16,867 nt of DNA. It comes from Dehalococcoidia bacterium (GTDB lineage: Bacteria; Chloroflexota; Dehalococcoidia; SAR202; UBA11138). This document shows, one piece after another, positions 15,136 to 16,867 of the stretch; the first letter of the stretch is position 1; the number at the start of each line of letters is the position of its first letter. A model generated the notes under the pieces. It made no database searches. It was given only the letters and a program-made list of their open reading frames with translations, and had not been told where the DNA came from. The stretch is taken from the NCBI GenBank assembly GCA_012270625.1, contig JAAXHZ010000078.1, positions 1 to 16,867 on the forward strand, given 5' to 3'. Made by a program: the position numbers and the translations under genes.

Positions 15136-15501
15136 CTACTGCTCTACTCCGTCCGCCAGCGGAAGCATCCGTGAAACAAAGCGCCTGACCAGTTCAGCGT
15201 TTGGCTCTATGTCCGGCTCCTCCAGATGGCCATGGTAGAAGTTGGAGTGAAAGAGTTGCGCCGCGACGATTCCGGCCCTGAGCGTGTCGTCGTCAAGTTC
15301 GGCGGCGATTCGGCGAGCCGCGTCTATCATCGCTCGGTGGCTTCCATAGGACATTCCTCGCCGCTGGGCGACCGCCATGATCGCATGGGACGCCGCGCCC
15401 CACAGCTTCTCCGAACCCTGAATCTCATCACCCGCGGCGAATTCTCGCTCCGCCGCAATTAGAAACTCTTGAGCCGTCTGCGTATGCTCATCAGTTAACA
15501 T
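15136..15501 (-). CDS. Small helical PaREP1/HEPN-like protein
   Basis: This 121-residue all-helical protein resembles the PaREP1 family, which is HEPN-like and best known from archaea: residues 28-45 (QGSEKLWGAASHAIMAVA) and 83-90 (LFHSNFYH) are the recognisable blocks. The canonical HEPN RNase motif (Rx4-6H) is not evident; H54, H85 and H90 are the candidate polar residues. No membrane segment is present. Function in such proteins is mostly unknown. AGGA lies only 2 nt before the ATG. It is convergent with the ABC exporter subunit (3 nt between stops) and lies 121 nt after the third ABC gene on the same strand; that gap shows only a weak TAGAAT and no clear terminator. Nothing next to it looks like a MNT nucleotidyltransferase partner. 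Confidence 0.65.
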   Translation of the reverse strand: MLTDEHTQTAQEFLIAAEREFAAGDEIQGSEKLWGAASHAIMAVAQRRGMSYGSHRAMIDAARRIAAELDDDTLRAGIVAAQLFHSNFYHGHLEEPDIEPNAELVRRFVSRMLPLADGVEQ

Positions 15502-15622
15502 ATCCTGTGACCCTCCGATTCGGCGCGCGCTGTTCTCGTGTTGATTCTACCAGACCAGCGCCACTGACGAGCCACACATTTCGAAAGACTTAGACGGAAC
15601 CGATAGCAGTTAAGTGTTTTCT

Positions 15623-16867
15623 CTAGTCTGAATCAGCTATGACGTGGTTATAGCCCACCATCTGAGCGGACACCAACTGCGCGTACAGTCCCCCACTCTC
15701 AATGAGTTGAAGATGAGTCCCCTGCTCTACCACCTGACCATCGTCGAGCACCAGTATCTTGTCGGCGTCGCGAATCGTCGACAGCCTGTGCGCGATCACG
15801 ACGGTCGTCCGACCTTCCATTAACCTGCCGAGCGCGTCTCGAACCGTCGCCTCACTGATGGCATCCAGGTGCGACGTCGCTTCGTCCAGAATTAGCACCG
15901 GCGCGTTCTTTAGAATCGCGCGCGCAATCGCGATCCGCTGACGCTGACCGCCCGAAAGCTGCATCCCCCTCTCTCCGACCTGCGTGTCGTACCCGTCCGG
16001 GAAAGAGTCGATAAACTCCGCCGCGTTCGCCTGTCTAGATGCCTCCTCGACTTCGGAGTCCGTCGCATCATGCCGCCCCAAGCGGATATTCTCGCGGATC
16101 GTGTTGTTGAACAGATACGTGTCCTGCGCGACCAGTGCGATGCGACTACGCAGGTCGTCGAGCCTGAACTCGTCCAGTCGGTGGTCTTCCAGAGAGATGT
16201 CGCCCCGATCCGGGTCCCAGAACCGCATCATCAGGTATGCGCTCGTCGTCTTGCCCGCGCCTGAGCGGCCAACGACGGCCACCGTCTGTCCAGCCCCGAT
16301 CCCGAACGACACGCCAGCAAGCGCCTGTGGATCGCCGTCTGAGTAGGCGAATGCCACGTCCTGGAACTCGATTGACGGCCTATCCGACAGTCGTTCTCCG
16401 CCAGCTCCAGTCACGCCGGGACCGTCCTGTACCGGCACAGCCTCGTCGTGGACCGCAAGTATCCTGCGGGACGCGGCCAGCGTCTCCATCATCTGCTTCA
16501 TGGTGCGCGCCAGCTCGATCACCGGACTGAACGACGCCAGTGCGAGCACGCTCACAAGAGGCAGCTGCGTCCTGGCGATCTGGCCTTCGAGCACTAGCCA
16601 CACACCCATAGCCAGCACCGCGAGGCCCCCAAGCCCCATCATGGCCTCCATGAAGCCTATCTGAAATGCCTGCGACTTCTGGAACCTGCCCAGGTAACCG
16701 GCATATGCCCAACCCTTGTCAGTAAGCTCGTCGTTGCGGTCGGCCCCACGTCTGAACGCCGAGATCTCCCGCATCCCCTGGATGCTGTCAACCATGAAGG
16801 CGTGGATGTCCCCCATGCGCCCGCGGATCTCGTCGCCAAGACGCTCGATTCGCGTATTCGCGAAGTA
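15623..16867 (-). CDS. ABC exporter half-transporter, N-terminus cut by window edge
   Basis: The frame is open to the right edge; 414 codons are visible before the stop, so about 180 residues of a usual 580-600 are missing. The fragment carries the last transmembrane helices (around 70-120 of the fragment) and a whole nucleotide-binding domain: Walker A GRSGAGKT at about 200-207, canonical LSGGQRQR, LILDEATSHLD with intact Glu and AHRLST. Unlike the two plus-strand exporters it has no degenerate motif, so it can work as a homodimer or as the active half of another pair; a partner could lie beyond the edge. The helix preceding the domain (PVIELARTMKQMMETLAASRRI) slightly resembles CydC/CydD-like exporters, but this is weak. 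Substrate unknown. Confidence 0.92.
   Translation of the reverse strand, partial: YFANTRIERLGDEIRGRMGDIHAFMVDSIQGMREISAFRRGADRNDELTDKGWAYAGYLGRFQKSQAFQIGFMEAMMGLGGLAVLAMGVWLVLEGQIARTQLPLVSVLALASFSPVIELARTMKQMMETLAASRRILAVHDEAVPVQDGPGVTGAGGERLSDRPSIEFQDVAFAYSDGDPQALAGVSFGIGAGQTVAVVGRSGAGKTTSAYLMMRFWDPDRGDISLEDHRLDEFRLDDLRSRIALVAQDTYLFNNTIRENIRLGRHDATDSEVEEASRQANAAEFIDSFPDGYDTQVGERGMQLSGGQRQRIAIARAILKNAPVLILDEATSHLDAISEATVRDALGRLMEGRTTVVIAHRLSTIRDADKILVLDDGQVVEQGTHLQLIESGGLYAQLVSAQMVGYNHVIADSD

Noticed and set aside
15502..15622. TAGAAT on the minus strand as promoter of the PaREP1-like gene
   Set aside because: No acceptable -35 hexamer lies at 16-18 nt, so support is too thin to list it.

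Overview
The window looks like a piece of chromosome from a free-living, fairly GC-rich bacterium, most likely a Chloroflexota and perhaps of the Dehalococcoidia/SAR202 type. Three things suggest this: an ECF-type sigma factor gene followed by a single-pass membrane protein with a DUF5667-like segment, an efflux adaptor whose long coiled coil is broken at regular intervals by Pro/Asp, and a small PaREP1/HEPN-like protein. The lineage is inferred from family resemblance only; no rRNA or marker gene is present. No tRNA, rRNA, CRISPR array or complete insertion sequence was seen.

Left part (1-4907, all minus strand). A sulfotransferase gene runs off the left edge and is visibly more AT-rich than the rest. 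Next to it, at about 1119-1301, is a small MITE-like repeat with 17-bp terminal inverted repeats, two inner hairpins and a 7-bp flanking direct repeat. Then come, in transcription order, a 14-helix MFS transporter, queA (queuosine biosynthesis) and an AlkA-like DNA glycosylase, spaced closely enough to be one operon.

Centre (about 5000-11212, plus strand). A sigma factor, a DUF5667 membrane protein, a very long HlyD/MacA-type adaptor, a MacB/LolD-type ATPase, a possible 31-codon ORF and a MacB/FtsX-type permease lie in one direction with short gaps. This reads as an envelope-linked regulator pair coupled to a tripartite-like exporter.

Right part (11213-16867). After a 232-bp gap with a candidate promoter come two half-size ABC exporters, 11445-13232 and 13288-15132. 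Their altered motifs are complementary: Asp replaces the catalytic Glu in the first, and LSVGQ replaces LSGGQ in the second. They are therefore predicted to form an asymmetric heterodimeric exporter of the TM287/288, BmrCD or LmrCD kind. Facing them on the minus strand are a PaREP1/HEPN-like gene and a third ABC exporter that is cut by the right edge.

Overall the window is an export-rich region: one MFS pump, one MacAB-like system, one heterodimeric ABC exporter and one further ABC exporter. Nothing in it is plainly a new system. The best candidates for a second look are the adaptor architecture, the small ORF translationally overlapping the permease, and the MITE.
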